From Hymenopellis radicata (lineage: Eukaryota > Basidiomycota > Agaricomycetes > Agaricales > Physalacriaceae), in the NCBI GenBank assembly GCA_015501595.1, contig JADNRX010000059.1:124001-188000 (forward strand): DNA of 64,000 nt, written 5' to 3'. Below the pieces are notes generated by a model that saw only the letters and a program-made list of their open reading frames with translations, had not been told where the DNA came from and made no database searches. Shown here piece after piece: positions 10,881 through 25,173 of the stretch. A program made the position numbers and the translations under genes. The number at the start of each line of letters is the position of its first letter. Within the stretch, counting starts at the first letter, position 1.

Positions 10881-11541
10881 CTACTGGTCGGCATGGACCC
10901 AGAAATCAAACAACTGGTCAAACCCGTTACCGCAGGTAGCAATGTACATGGGATCATCAAGCTTGGGCCCCGTCTGAACACAGAAACTGTTGTTCACGTT
11001 GATGATCTTGCACCCAAGACCGGCGTAATGACCAGTGCTGTAGTTGGGCGAATCGCAGGTGCCGCACTCGACGGTCCACATTTGGGAACTACGTGGTACA
11101 AGTAAGTTGGGCGTTTCCCTAGAGAGAAACACAACACGTACCCAGCCTTTGCGTCGCGCGCAACAAGCTCGAGGAGGCTGCTAGAGGTGTGGGACACAAC
11201 GGAAGCCTTATTGTTGAAGTCGCTACGTATGATTGAGTACTTCTACATCAAGTTCTAACCGCAAAGCGCACAAACCTGATGGTGTATCCGTCCCCGTCCG
11301 AGCGCTCCTCAAAAATGAACTCGGGATAGTCCGGGTTCGTAATACGGAGGCGGGACACGACCTCCTCCGAGGAGCCTGAAGAGTAGCCTCTAGCCCACTC
11401 CCTCTGACCGTTGAGGATGGACATTCCCTTGGAGGAGTCAAAGGCGGGCTTGCAAGTCCCCGAGCGAGAAGCAACGGGGCTAGCAGAAACCATGCCAAGG
11501 GCCGAGAGAGCGAGGACAAGCATGGAGGATGGGGAAAACAT
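10881..11541 (-). CDS. Small secreted cysteine-containing protein, unknown function
   Basis: Three exons: 11541-11276, 11222-11142 and 11088-10881, separated by 53-nt introns. The protein is about 184 residues. It starts with a clear signal peptide (hydrophobic residues 5-20, cleavage likely near ASPVAS). The mature part has cysteines in GTCKP and in the C-terminal exon (VECGTC, GLGC, NSFC, ATC), compatible with three disulphides. The tail is acidic/aromatic (FDQLFDFWVHADQ). A TATAAAAG box lies 77 bp upstream of the ATG. The second acceptor was chosen over a nearer AG because only it restores the cysteine-rich frame. I know no characterised homolog. Size, secretion signal and TATA suggest a regulated secreted effector-like or cell-surface protein; that is inference. 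Confidence 0.72.
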
Positions 11542-11617
11542 TATGAGTGTTCAAGTAAAGTAGGGAACGGTGAAAGTAATCAAGAAGAGGATGAGATTCA
11601 GGTCTTGTCTGATTGGG

Positions 11618-11625
11618 CTTTTATA
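11618..11625 (-). promoter_or_regulatory. TATA box of the small secreted protein gene
   Basis: TATAAAAG on the minus strand, 77 bp upstream of the ATG at 11541, a typical position for a regulated basidiomycete gene. Confidence 0.5.
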
Positions 11626-11997
11626 CTGCCGGACGATGGAGAAAATTCCATGTTTCTTTCAGGACTTGGCTGTACACCGGGGGAACGAGGTGGTTTGGAT
11701 CAGGATGGCGGCGCTCGGCAGAGCACTATGAAATGTTTGAGCAAGGAGACTTCGGATTCCTGTGCTCTTGATTGAGCTTGAGTAACTGTGAACTCTGAAG
11801 TATGCTTGGGGTTCCGTTTCTGGACTGACGGTATAGAATTATGGGTGCATTGGGCGTGAAGGACGAGTCGAAGGAAGGAATCCCGATCACCTTTGGCGCT
11901 CGGACAATCGGACCGAACTGCCGCAAAGAACTTCAACAAAACACTGATCATGTCAGCTCTTCGCTCGCGCCATCATCGCTCGCATCATTTGCTGTTT
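11626..11997. other. Intergenic region, no gene supported
   Basis: It contains an 83-codon minus-strand frame without splice support or recognisable features; I do not call it. Confidence 0.4.
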
Positions 11998-12567
11998 TCA
12001 GGTGATGTCACGATGCGGGTAGAAACAAGCAGTGTTCTCTTCGTCCTCTCGCTCCTCTATTGAGACCGCAGGAAACTTGAATAGACCTAGCGTGGTCTGC
12101 TTAAATCGCTGTACATTTGTCTCATAAGACAACCCATTATACTGTACATACATCACGTAGCAAGCCTGTCGCCTCTGAGGTCGTACAACAACTTGAGAAT
12201 CAACTTCGACATCATCTCGAGGTGCCCACCACATGCACTGCTCACTAATCTCTACAAGATCATTATACTAACAGAAATTCCCAAAACAAAACGAGGACTT
12301 ACAGAGCGCGACGCTATGACTTTCCTCCGCAGAATTTCATGTAATTCCGGTTCTGGAGTCTGCCTCCCGGAGTATGGAATGAAGATGCATGGGATGGCTT
12401 GTCGAACTGGATCATGGGTGGCTCCGAGCAGCCATCTTCGGGAGGGATGCGCCCAATAATGAACGTCCCTCGGGGCTCGTAGGAAACGTAGGGGGCGTCG
12501 AGTAACGCGTAAAATGGTGCGTAGCGAGAGGATCAAATGCGCGAAGAGGCTCCGAGGATTGCGACAT
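11998..12567 (-). CDS. Small hypothetical protein, three-exon model
   Basis: Tentative model. The ATG at 12567 sits 40 bp downstream of a TATAAAAA box. Exon 1 (about 12567-12465) codes a Pro/Ser/Thr-rich start MSQSSEPLRAFDPLATHHF. A short intron joins it to a frame reading DPVRQAIPCIFIPYSGRQ through HEILRRKVIASRS. A second intron (GTAAGT donor near 12304, acceptor before 12240) leads to the last exon, CMWWAPRDDVEV ... QACYVMYVQYNGLSYE, ending at 11998. The model gives about 150 residues with no domain I recognise. The first intron is the weakest part; alternatively translation could start at 12536 in the second frame. Confidence 0.38.
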
Positions 12568-12606
12568 GCTTGGGGGAATACAGAAAGATACTCATCATTG
12601 TCTAGG

Positions 12607-12614
12607 TTTTTATA
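12607..12614 (-). promoter_or_regulatory. Possible TATA box for the 12567 gene
   Basis: TATAAAAA on the minus strand 40 bp upstream of the ATG at 12567; it is the main support for that start. Confidence 0.4.
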
Positions 12615-13458
12615 ACCTGAGAGCTGTGATTATGAAGAAGGAGCGCCGCCGCAGACCTTGCGGGCCGTCTGGGAGCGTTGCAATTGTGACAGATCTCGTC
12701 TGGTGATCCAAAAAAGCTGCTCCTGTTTAATTTCCGAGCTCAGGAGAGCACGATAAACAGCGGCGCGGAGGTTTGTCGTTGGTCATATGCCCGCGAAATG
12801 TTGACCGGGTCTAGGCCGCGTGTTATCAGCAACCGGAATTGTACTCAGTTGCCTACTGCCGCTATCGCGTTTCCTGGCGATGGAGGCATTTCCAGGTTAC
12901 TGTCTTGGTTCGGAAAACCCAACTACATTGCTTGTATCATCTTTCCGCAGGACAGGGGGCTTTGCCGACCATAGGGCGTAAATTGACACTGCCAGTGGCC
13001 CATAAACTTTTGAATCCAGATGCTGCCCGAAATCAGCTGAAATAACGCAAGTTTGAGAATGACTCATTCGCCTACCAACCGTCTACTGAAGTTAGAATAT
13101 CTGAATATGGAAGCTGAGCAATCACAACACATGTGTGGCGTCATTAATAATCATATTGCCCAACGGATTGACGCCGACTCGGAAGAGCAAAGGTAATTGT
13201 TGTCTTTGCCGCTCGTGCCCCGAGGAAGCAGACAATTTGAGAACTGTTGAATCTGAGATTATGAGAGTCGACACTAGTTGTGGCCGTAGGTACAGTGTTG
13301 ATGGTGACCGTCAAAAGTGAATGCGTGAACGATCACGTGTTTAAAGTTTCAATTTTTGCCAATGCGACACTGACAGGCAAGACCGGTTGCGTTGACACCG
13401 AATGCGAAATATTTTAGCAATAGCAGCAATTCAAACGACACATGCAATCCCCTACATA
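12615..13458. other. Intergenic region of about 840 bp
   Basis: No gene, RNA gene or repeat is supported. Small open frames at 12839-13045 and 13135-13320 (plus strand) lack splice or composition support. Confidence 0.4.
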
Positions 13459-15396
13459 CTAGTGCAGAACAACATCATACTGCGACGGCCTCAACAATCT
13501 GCTCAAATCCGACGAAAAATCCGTTCTCAACAGGTCTTCATCGCTGTCCTCGTCACTCTCCGATTCCGCGGCCTCCTCCTCCTCTTCAAATGCCACGGCC
13601 AACGACCGATCATCATATACAGGAGCAGAAGCTTCAAACGATTTCAAGGGGACATGATTCTCTAGTCGAGAGGCTGCTGTGACGGGCCGCCGAGATCGTG
13701 AATGCTGCGGTGGACGCGGCGCTTGAGATGTAGATTGTGTCATGGCGCGCGCGGTCTCGTAGAATTCATTGAGGAAAGAAGCAAGCGGTCTGAGTACTTT
13801 AGGATTGAGTTGTTGCTGTGGTGCGCGAGTATGAGAGGGAGACGAGGAATTATCACATAGGATGCGAGGAGAGGCGTTGGAAGGCGCAGCGTAATCTTCA
13901 GAAGCATTCTTTTGACGGAGATTAGTTGGGTTAGCTGGTAAGATATCGGTGCAGAGAACGAAAGTAGGTTGAGGATCTACGTCAGAAGGAATCTTCAAAT
14001 GGGAAGCGGCAATAGAGACGACAGGTTGCGATTCAGTGAGGGCGTTTTGAGCGTCGGACGTCATGGTACGAGAGTTGGTTTGGTGCGATTCAGCAAGGGC
14101 GGTAGTCTTCGGAAAGTTAGCGTGCGGCGGAAGTGAGTTGAACGATGGCGACGGTGAACTGGCTGGTGCATCGAATGAGGGATCTGAGGTTGCATCTATC
14201 GGGGAAGTGATAGTAGAGTCTGCAAGCTGACGCTCAACATCAGGTGTGCGAGGTCTGCCAAGTCCGACGTCTGTCCTAGTATGTGCAACCATAACAAAGT
14301 CGAGAGGAGCAGGTTGGCTGAGAAGATGTGGATTTGCTCCAGCTTTGCGGATCGGCGTAGCTGGCAAAACAGTAGACGCGATAAATTTGAGGGGATTTCT
14401 TTGGTTTGCTGAACCGCGGGTAGTACTCCTACAGAAATTGTATGGCTGTGTCATTTGAGAAGAAAGAAAAAAATGCCTACTTTTTGCCATGCTGGGTGGA
14501 TCGAGAAGCCGCTTGGCGAGCTTTCCTACACGGGAATTCAGCGATTTATCAACATATATGCGCGCGAACTGACTTCCTCTCCGCGTATACAGCCTCCGCT
14601 TCCTTGGAATCTATAAAATCCAACGCCGAATAGGCCGTAATTATTTGAGGAGCGGAAGCTTCGCGATTCTGGATAGTGTTCGGCGCGTCGCATTGCCACT
14701 TGGTAACAGGTTGTCGTATTTTCTTCTTAGGCTCTAGAGGAGGGGAAGGAAACGAAGAGCGGCGTAGAACAGTTTTCTTTGGTCGACGAGACTACTGCGC
14801 CTATGCAGACGGTTGGGAGGAGATGGCGAATCAAGCGGCACGAAGCGAAGAGGCTGTCGAGTGGACCCATCGCAAATGACTTCCTTCATAAAGCTGTCGG
14901 AGGGCTCGACACCGGTAGAGACCACCGCCTCCCACATTCGTTGCGCCAATTTGGCCTTTGGTCGCGGCTTCTGAGCTCTCTTGCTTCGGGAACGTGGGGG
15001 TTTGGGCTGTCTGTGGTCTTCTTCATCGCTTGGCACAATGAACGAGTCTTCTGCTTTTTGACGTGCACGCTTCCTCTGACGACCTACAGTATAGGTGCTT
15101 GTAGGCGGTGGCCTCTTTGCCGTAGATAAGGTATTTCGGAGAAAGTGGTCTACAGTCGTGACAGTTGGCTCTGGCGACTGGGTGATTGGCTCGTTGAGGA
15201 CTTGAATCTGAGGTAGATCCGTTGGTTGTGAAGCGACTATCTTCCGCGGTGGTGAGGATTCCGCAATCCGGTAGAATCCCAGACAAGGATCGATAGCGCT
15301 CGGTCTTTTGCGCTTTCTTTTGACCTGGGAAATGTAAGAAGATTTATACAGGAATTCTGTAGGACTTGCAATAAACTCGTGGTTTTCAGCATCCAT
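13459..15396 (-). CDS. Disordered, basic, nuclear-type hypothetical protein
   Basis: Four exons fit: 15396-14842, 14791-14574, 14525-14481 and 14428-13459, giving about 595 residues. The protein begins MDAENHEFIASPTEFLY and soon has the basic cluster QVKRKRKRP, a likely nuclear localisation signal. A second basic cluster (RQRKRARQK) and a KRAQKPRPKAK stretch follow. The central exons contain EPKKKIRQPVTKWQC. The C-terminal 320 residues are Ser/Pro/Thr-rich with an acidic run (EEEEEAAESESDEDSDED) near the end. Only short segments, such as LRPLASFLNEFYETARAM, look ordered. I recognise no domain; composition suggests a chromatin or DNA-repair scaffold, but that is a guess. The exon 1 donor (GTGCCG) is the least certain junction. 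Confidence 0.55.
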
Positions 15397-15819
15397 GACT
15401 GGCAGGACGATGAAGGTTAGTGATAAGTTAGTGGTGGTGGTCAGAAGGAAGTCCTAAATGTCGCGATCGGTCAAGGATTCCCCGACGAACAAGTTCAGTG
15501 TTCCCTTTCCGAAAGATTCTAACATCTCAAGTACTTAGAGCAAATTCTAACGGCACTGGAGATTTGAGCCTAAGTCTCCTTCTGTCCAGAAACAGAATGC
15601 CATTCAACCTTCATTCGGTCTTGTCGACTGGCATTGAATTCGATACCCAGATCTTTGCATAAGGGAAAATAGGAGATGTACGATACTGGTGCTGGACAAA
15701 GGACAGAATAGAGCTCAGGCCTCAGGTATCGTGAGTTTCAAAAGGCGCTGAAGGTAGTAGGGCCTCGGATCCACGAATAAAATAATTCCATAGTCCATTA
15801 CACGCAAACCCGAAGGACG
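15397..15819. other. Intergenic region between a gene start and a gene end
   Basis: Upstream region of the minus-strand gene starting at 15396 and 3' flank of the YIPF6-like gene. No other feature supported. Confidence 0.4.
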
Positions 15820-17081
15820 TCACTGAATTAGTATCATCCAGGCCAGAATGAAGTAGAACAAGCTATCGGAATAGTCAAAACGCGTCAAGGAACGCTAAGC
15901 GTTGCTTACAGCAATGGGTACACAGCCAGAAGAATCCTCTGTTGGTCGATTTTCGTTCCATCCAAAAAGTTTACAGACGCTGGGTAAAGTTTGAGGATAG
16001 ATGCGGTATGTTGAGGTATGACATACCCCAAATGCACCAAGCCCAAGCGAGGAGAGCGATGGGCGCGCGAACATAGATGATGCGGACAAAGCATGCGATG
16101 AATGCGGCGATATCAAGAGGGGCTATGCAGTATCCAAGCGTGCATAAGCCTTGGAAGAATGATCTATACCGACAAGTCAACCCAGTAGGAAGATAAGGCC
16201 TCAGTAACTGACACTCTTCCCCCAAGAAGCTATTTGACTATCAGAATGCAAAGGATTAGTGAGGATACCACCACTGACCTTTGCTTGAACAGTTACAACG
16301 AGCGCACCCAACGAGCATATTACGATAACACTGGTGAATACTCCCAAGGACTGATCTGCAGGAGCCTAGACGGAGGTCAGTCGTAGAAGACGATAATATT
16401 GGTGACGCGTACATTGATACTGAGCATTATACCCAGTAGCAGGCAGAGAATAAGAGGTCCCCATAGATCCCAATCACTAGTACACGGTTAGTCTTGACCG
16501 CAAGGCAGAAAATCAAGAACATGCCGTAGTACTTCTCTACCCTCCGCCTTTCGTGGATATAGTACTTGAACAAGCTTGTTGTATATGGATAATAGGTCCC
16601 GTGCCTGTATGGATGTCAAGCATTGGCGCGCGGAAGCAAAAGGAGACATACAAGAGTCGTAGTGACAGGTTCGTCGAGCGTGTCGACGCCAGAGTATCTG
16701 CAGCACTTTAGACGTTGCAGATGAACGATGGGATAAACGGGCGAACCGTGTTTCGACTTGCATTCCGCCAACTGTTTGACGCGCCGATCTCGGTGGACCA
16801 CCCGGTGAGCTCCCGATGTTGCCAGAGAGCTGTGGACTAGAAGGTCCGCCATTACCCGACGGTGGTGCTAGTTGCTCCGATTCTCTTGCCCGGCCCTTGC
16901 CTTTGTCTGGCGGATTGGGGGAGGCCATTGAAGGTGCGGTAAATCCTATAATGTTTTCCTCGTCTAGTTCTTCATCGCTATCGTCTGCAACATGTGAGTG
17001 ATTGAACACCATATGGAGCAGTCACCGACCTGCTTGAATAAATTGCGAGCTCGCTGTGAGTGGTGTCCTTGCGGAATCCAT
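15820..17081 (-). CDS. YIP4: YIPF6/Yip4-like Golgi membrane protein (Yip1 domain)
   Basis: Yip1-family multispanning proteins bind Rab GTPases and act in ER-Golgi vesicle traffic. Ten exons: 17081-17030, 16984-16747, 16697-16652, 16604-16525, 16476-16413, 16365-16279, 16229-16213 (17 nt), 16163-16027, 15979-15910 and 15862-15820. The N-terminal 100 residues are acidic and Pro/Gly-rich. The core starts with the family signature YSGVDTLDEPVTTTLARDLL, then LRDWDLWGPLILCLLLG, and four further helices including SFFQGLCTLGYCIAPLDIA and LLFYFILAWMILIQ at the C-terminus. The intron after exon 4 (16524-16477) has a GC donor (GCATGT) with a normal AG acceptor. The gene diverges from Rpt2 with only 134 bp between start codons. 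The symbol is by homology to yeast Yip4. Confidence 0.88.
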
Positions 17082-17215
17082 CTTGCAGCGCTGTTGCCTG
17101 CCACGACACGGTTAAACTTAAAGGTGGTCTGTGACAGTGACTGTCACGCGCGACTTCCCAATTGAGAAGACACTGACGCGTCGCCGTTAACCCTTGTTCT
17201 CGTTCAACGCTCATC
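17082..17215. promoter_or_regulatory. Short bidirectional promoter between YIPF6-like gene and Rpt2
   Basis: The two start codons face away from each other across 134 bp, so both promoters and 5' UTRs must share this stretch. It holds a partly palindromic GTGACAGTGACTGTCAC segment at about 17132-17148. No TATA box is evident, as expected for housekeeping genes. Confidence 0.5.
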
Positions 17216-18812
<1,597 letters not shown>

Positions 18813-18899
18813 AGTCGTTTTTGATAATTTAATGCCATGCCTTTATAACAAAACACGAGTGAACTTGAATTTGACTGCCTTCCGAGTGTGCTTACATAA

Positions 18900-20906
<2,007 letters not shown>

Positions 20907-21394
20907 GCTGTTGCCTCTACCGGGACTGGTGGAAGTGGAAAGGCATTTGGAACTGATAGCTAATCTTACTTGGATGGTGGTGCTTGGAATGTTACTGCTG
21001 CCTGCTCTGCAAAATCAAAAATCAATTTTCCTTTCATTCATTGAGGAGTAAGAACCGGTCTTGTCAAGTTGTCTTCGTAGGGCTGAATTCATGTACTGCC
21101 AAGGAGCGTGTAGCATATTGTCCAGAGCATTAAGGCAGATGTGAAGTTGTGCATTGTACGAGGATATGGTGGACAGGAACGCGCAGCAGCGTATATTGAC
21201 GGCGGGATGTCTCTTCCAGGAAGCGAAGTGATTGTCGTAACATACTTGTAAGATGGCTATAGAGTAATCGACACATTCTAATAGATGAAAATAAAAGTAA
21301 CAACCGTACGATACGCAACTAGATAAGGATAACATACATAGGATACATAACTTGAAAGGGTAATTCTGCAAATGCCACGACCAGGACGAGTGCG
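20907..21394. other. Intergenic region between convergent genes
   Basis: Contains the 3' flank of ATP2 and the 3' flank of the coiled-coil gene. About 90 bases before 21394 are repeated in diverged form at 23465-23548, showing that the tandem duplication includes the 3' flank. Confidence 0.5.
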
Positions 21395-22826
21395 TCAAGC
21401 TTCCTCGATGAGCGCGTTGAGAGTCTGAGAAACAACAGTAACAGTGCTCTCCATCGTCTCGCGAATCCCCTCCTTCATGATCGTCTTGAACAAGTTTCGG
21501 GATCGCCACTTGTCCGGATGGAACTGGATGCGCGCTTTAGACAGCAGCTTCTTGTAATCTGCCGGGGAGTGGACGGTCTTCGCGTACGCGAAGAAGGCGC
21601 GAATCTTGGTCTCGTCCAAGACGTCGAGCGTGATATGGCGTGGCGTGAGCAGAACGGGCCAGGGGACACTCGACATCGTGACGGCTGTGTCTCCGAAAAT
21701 GGGGTGCCCGCGAACTCCTCGAGCACGAAGATGAAGCGCGCCAGGCAGGTGGCTGGGATGGAGGAGCGGCGCTCGTCAATCTGGGCCAGGTCCAATTGTG
21801 CATATCGCGCTTCTGACACCTGATTTCCTCCTGCTTGGTGGCCTCGCGCCAGGCATTCCTCTTCTGCTCTTCATCGGCTTGTTCCTGCCGCCTTCTCTGT
21901 GCCTCTTCTGCTTGTCTGCGTTGCTCTTCCTCAGCCTGCCTACGGAGCATCTCCCGCTCCTGCTCTTCTGCAAGACGCTGTCGCTTGGCACGCTCTTGTC
22001 TTTGTCTTTCCTCTTCGTCGTCCTGTGCCCTCTTCCGCTTCAACCGATCACGGTTCTCCTGCTCTTGAATTCTCCGCAGTTTTTCTATCGACTCGCGAAG
22101 GGCGGCTTGACGCGCTTCGTCGTCTCTGTCCGGGTCGACATCTCCATCGGTAGAAGCCTCGCCTTCGTCGGCATTCATTTCACGGTCTCTTTTAGCCTGT
22201 CTCGTTTCATATCGTCGTGGTGGAGATTGCTGTTGTGATGCCTTCCTCTCCCGCCGGAGAGCTTCGCGCAGCTTGCGTAGATTGGAAGAAGAAAGGGCTT
22301 GCTCGTGCTCCAACTTCTGCTCGGTAGTCGCCAACTGTTGTCGAAGCTGATCCATCTCCGCGGCCGCATGTTCTGATTCTCTGAGTAGATTGTCTCGTTC
22401 GGACGAGACGAAAAAGAGCTTTTGCCTGGTGGCGAGGTGCGAGGCCCGCTCACGCGAAAGAGTCTCCTTCATTACACGCATGCTCGCCTTCAGACTGGTA
22501 GTTTTCTTCTGCACCTCCGAAAGGGTATCCTGGGTGTTGGACGAAGTCGCACGAAGGTCATCCCGCTGTGCCCGTAGCCTAGCGCACGTGGCTTGTTGGG
22601 ATTCAATCAGTGCAGCGGCGCGCGCCACACTCTCCATGAGACGAGCGTTTTGCGACTGTATGGCGTCATACGAGGCAAGGTCGATGGATTGCAACTGCTG
22701 CAGAGCCGAACGAACGTTGTGAACAGCATTTTGCAGTTGGTTTTCGTCCGGTGACGACGAATTCCAGAGTGTATCAAGCAAGCTATTAGGCGAGGAATCG
22801 CATCGGCGTCGATGCGGGCGAGACAT
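21395..22826 (-). pseudogene. Coiled-coil protein with HPD-containing C-terminus, tandem copy 1, two frame breaks
   Basis: The frame from MSRPHRRRCD at 22826 codes a long coiled coil (about residues 25-200), then an extremely charged Arg/Glu/Gln helix built of EEQRRQAEEAQRRRQEQ-type repeats (about 240-320), then KRDMHNWTWPRLTSAA. Compared with copy 2, single bases are missing near 21751-21757 and 21681-21685. After these, the natural C-terminal domain continues in another frame as MSSVPWPVLLTPRHITLDVL through YKKLLSKARIQFHPDKW to LIEEA at 21395. The HPD tripeptide after a helical YKKLL segment is J-domain-like. Agaricomycetes carry many such genes of unknown role. The breaks may be sequencing errors, in which case this is an intact protein of about 480 residues. 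Confidence 0.6.
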
Positions 22827-23548
22827 CGCGACGACGCGACCAAGTGGGTGGGTATCCCTGTAACAACGTTCAGACGTGTATTTGGGGTAGTAAAGGGGAA
22901 ATACACGCTACCCGGGTTGTTACAAGAAGTTGACGCGAAAGTTAGATGGATACAGTAGATGATTTGAGACCGCTACCGCTGTTGAGACGGAGTCTGAATG
23001 TTGTGATGGCCGAAGCGGCACTGGTAGTACCAAAAAGCGATTCGGTAAATGGTTACTTGACGTGAAACCAGCTGCAGGCGAGGACAGACGGCCCACTTGA
23101 AAGGCGGTCAACGACGGATGTCAACTGGCTTCTATTGGTGATGATATAGTACAAGTACTGAAGTCTCCGTTCATGACAAGTTCATGAGGACATTACAGGC
23201 CTTGGATCACTTCAGCAATTCGTGATTCACCTCGTCCTTCGCCTCCGGGGCCCAACGGTTCGCGTCGAATTCGCTGTATTTCGAGCAGATGTCGCCCAAC
23301 CTCTTCAGCAGGAGATCGGGCCCGGCGACGACGACTGAAGTACGCCGGGCTTTTTGAGGCAGGATCTCTCGTGAAAGAAGGAAAGCAATTAATATCGTTG
23401 TACCATAAGTTGTAAGACGACTGCATACAGTAAAGGAAGTCTAATACATCGATGAAATAGCGACAGTACGATACGCAACTATAGATAAAGATAACATATA
23501 GAATAACGATTAATAGAATAAGCAAATGCCACCACCAGGACGAGTGCG
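22827..23548. other. Spacer between the tandem coiled-coil genes
   Basis: Upstream region of copy 1 and 3' flank of copy 2. The 5' flank near 22875-22930 resembles that of copy 2 near 25020-25080 in diverged form. No further gene supported. Confidence 0.45.
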
Positions 23549-24969
23549 TCAAGCTTCCACGAAGAGCGCGTTGAGAGTCTGAGAGACAATAGTAACAGTG
23601 CTCTCCATCGTCTCGCGAATCCCTCCTTCATGATCGTCTTGAGCAAGTTGCGGGATCGCCATTTGTCCGGATGGAACTGGATACGCGCTCTAGACAGCAG
23701 CTTCTTGTAATCTGCCGGGGAGTGGACGGTCTTCGCGTACGCGAAGAAGGCGCGAATCTTGGTCTCGTCCAAGACGTCAAACGTGATATGGCGCGGTGTG
23801 AGCAGAACGGGCCAAGGGACACTCGAAATCGTGACGGGCTGTGTCTCCAAAAATTGGGTGCCTGCGAACTCTTCGAGCACATAGATGAAGCGCGCCAGGC
23901 AGGTGGCCGAGGATGGAGGAGCGGCGCTCGTCAATCTGGGCCAGGTCCAATTGTGCATATCGCGCTTCTGACACCTGATTTCCTCTTGCTTGGTGGCCTC
24001 GCGCCAGGCATTCCTCTTCTGTTCTTCATCGGCTTGTTCCTGCCGCCTTCTCTGTGCCTCTTCTGCTTGTCTGCGTTGCTCTTCCTCAGCCTGCCTGCGA
24101 CGCATCTCCCGCTCCTGCTCTTCTGCAAGACGCTGTCGCTTGGCACGCTCTTGTCTTTGTCTTTCCTCTTCGTCGTCCTGTGCCCTCTTCCGCTTCAATC
24201 GATCACGGTTCTCCTGCTCTTGGATTCTCCGCAGCTTTTCTACCGACTCTCGAAGAGCAGCTTGACGCGCCTCGTCATCTTTCTCTGGACCATGCCTCTG
24301 CTAGCGAAATTCCGTTCGACATCGACATTTCCATCACCGTTCCTTTCAGCTGGCCGTGAAGGATGCTGCTGTTGTGAAGGGGTGGAGATCCTCTCGCGCC
24401 AGAGAGCGTCATGCAGCTGCTGCGATATGACAGAAGAACGCGCTCGTGCCTGTTGCAGCTGGTTTTCAGTAGCAGCCAACTGTTGCCGTAGCTGTTCCAT
24501 CTCCGCGGAGGCGCGCGCCGATTCTCTGAGTAGATTGTCCCGACCAGCAGAGACGGCTGCCAGTTCTTGCCGTGTCCCCATATGCGACTTGCGTTCGCGA
24601 GAAAGAGTCTCCTCCAATACTCGCATGTCCGCCTTCAGACTAAATGCTGTCTTCTGCTCATTTGACAGCGCCTGTCGGGTCTCGAAAAAGCCGTGCGAAA
24701 GTCCTCTGCTGTTCCCTCAGCCTGTCGCAGGCGGCTTTCTGGGATTCGTACTGTTCAATCGCCCGCGTCAACCTTTGCGTGAGAAAAGCGTTTTCCGCTT
24801 TTATCGCGTCGTACGAGGCGAGGTCGATAGATTGCAGCTGATGGAGGACGAAACGAACATTATGGACAACCTTTTGCAGCTGATTGTCATCCATGGTGCA
24901 ATAACAGGATAACATGGGTAACGAGATATTGGGTGACGATTCCTGTTGGCAGCGTCGCGGGGCAGACAT
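23549..24969 (-). pseudogene. Coiled-coil protein with HPD-containing C-terminus, tandem copy 2, three frame breaks
   Basis: Paralog of the gene at 21395-22826 in the same orientation. It starts MSAPRRCQQESSP at 24969, shares QLQSIDLASYDAI with copy 1, and then has the same coiled coil and charged helix. From about 24240 to the end the two copies are almost identical at the DNA level, whereas the N-terminal halves differ clearly. Here the junction KRDMHNWTWPRLTSAAPPSS into LARFIYVLEEFAGT and the VPWPVLLTPRHITFDVL domain is in frame. Frames break near 24690 (after REQQRTFAR), near 24295 (before DDEARQAALRE), and near 23621, where one C is missing from a run and the last 30 residues are lost. 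Probably a pseudogene, or affected by sequence errors. Confidence 0.6.
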
Positions 24970-25173
24970 GGCGCGCGATGACGCGACGGAGTAGACAAAT
25001 ATCACTATATCAGTGGTTCAGACGCGTATTTTGGGTTTTCAAACGGAAACACACATTACTCTAGTTGTTTGAAGAAAATACAAGTGGATGAAGAGGTGAA
25101 AGGAACAAGTTCGAAGTCGGTCCCCAAAGTTACAACGGAGTTTAAATATGTGATGGCCGAAGAGCCGATATAA

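Noticed and set aside
15530..15620. tRNA-like sequence on the minus strand with a GGCTCAAATC T-loop-like element.
   Set aside because: The T-stem and acceptor stem do not pair and no A-box fits upstream.
23671..24912. A 413-codon plus-strand open frame opposite the second coiled-coil gene.
   Set aside because: It is the antisense of the Arg/Glu/Gln-rich repeat tract, which leaves the opposite strand open by codon bias. The Leu/Cys-rich translation has no family features and its partner frame 21798-22238 shows the same effect in the paralog.
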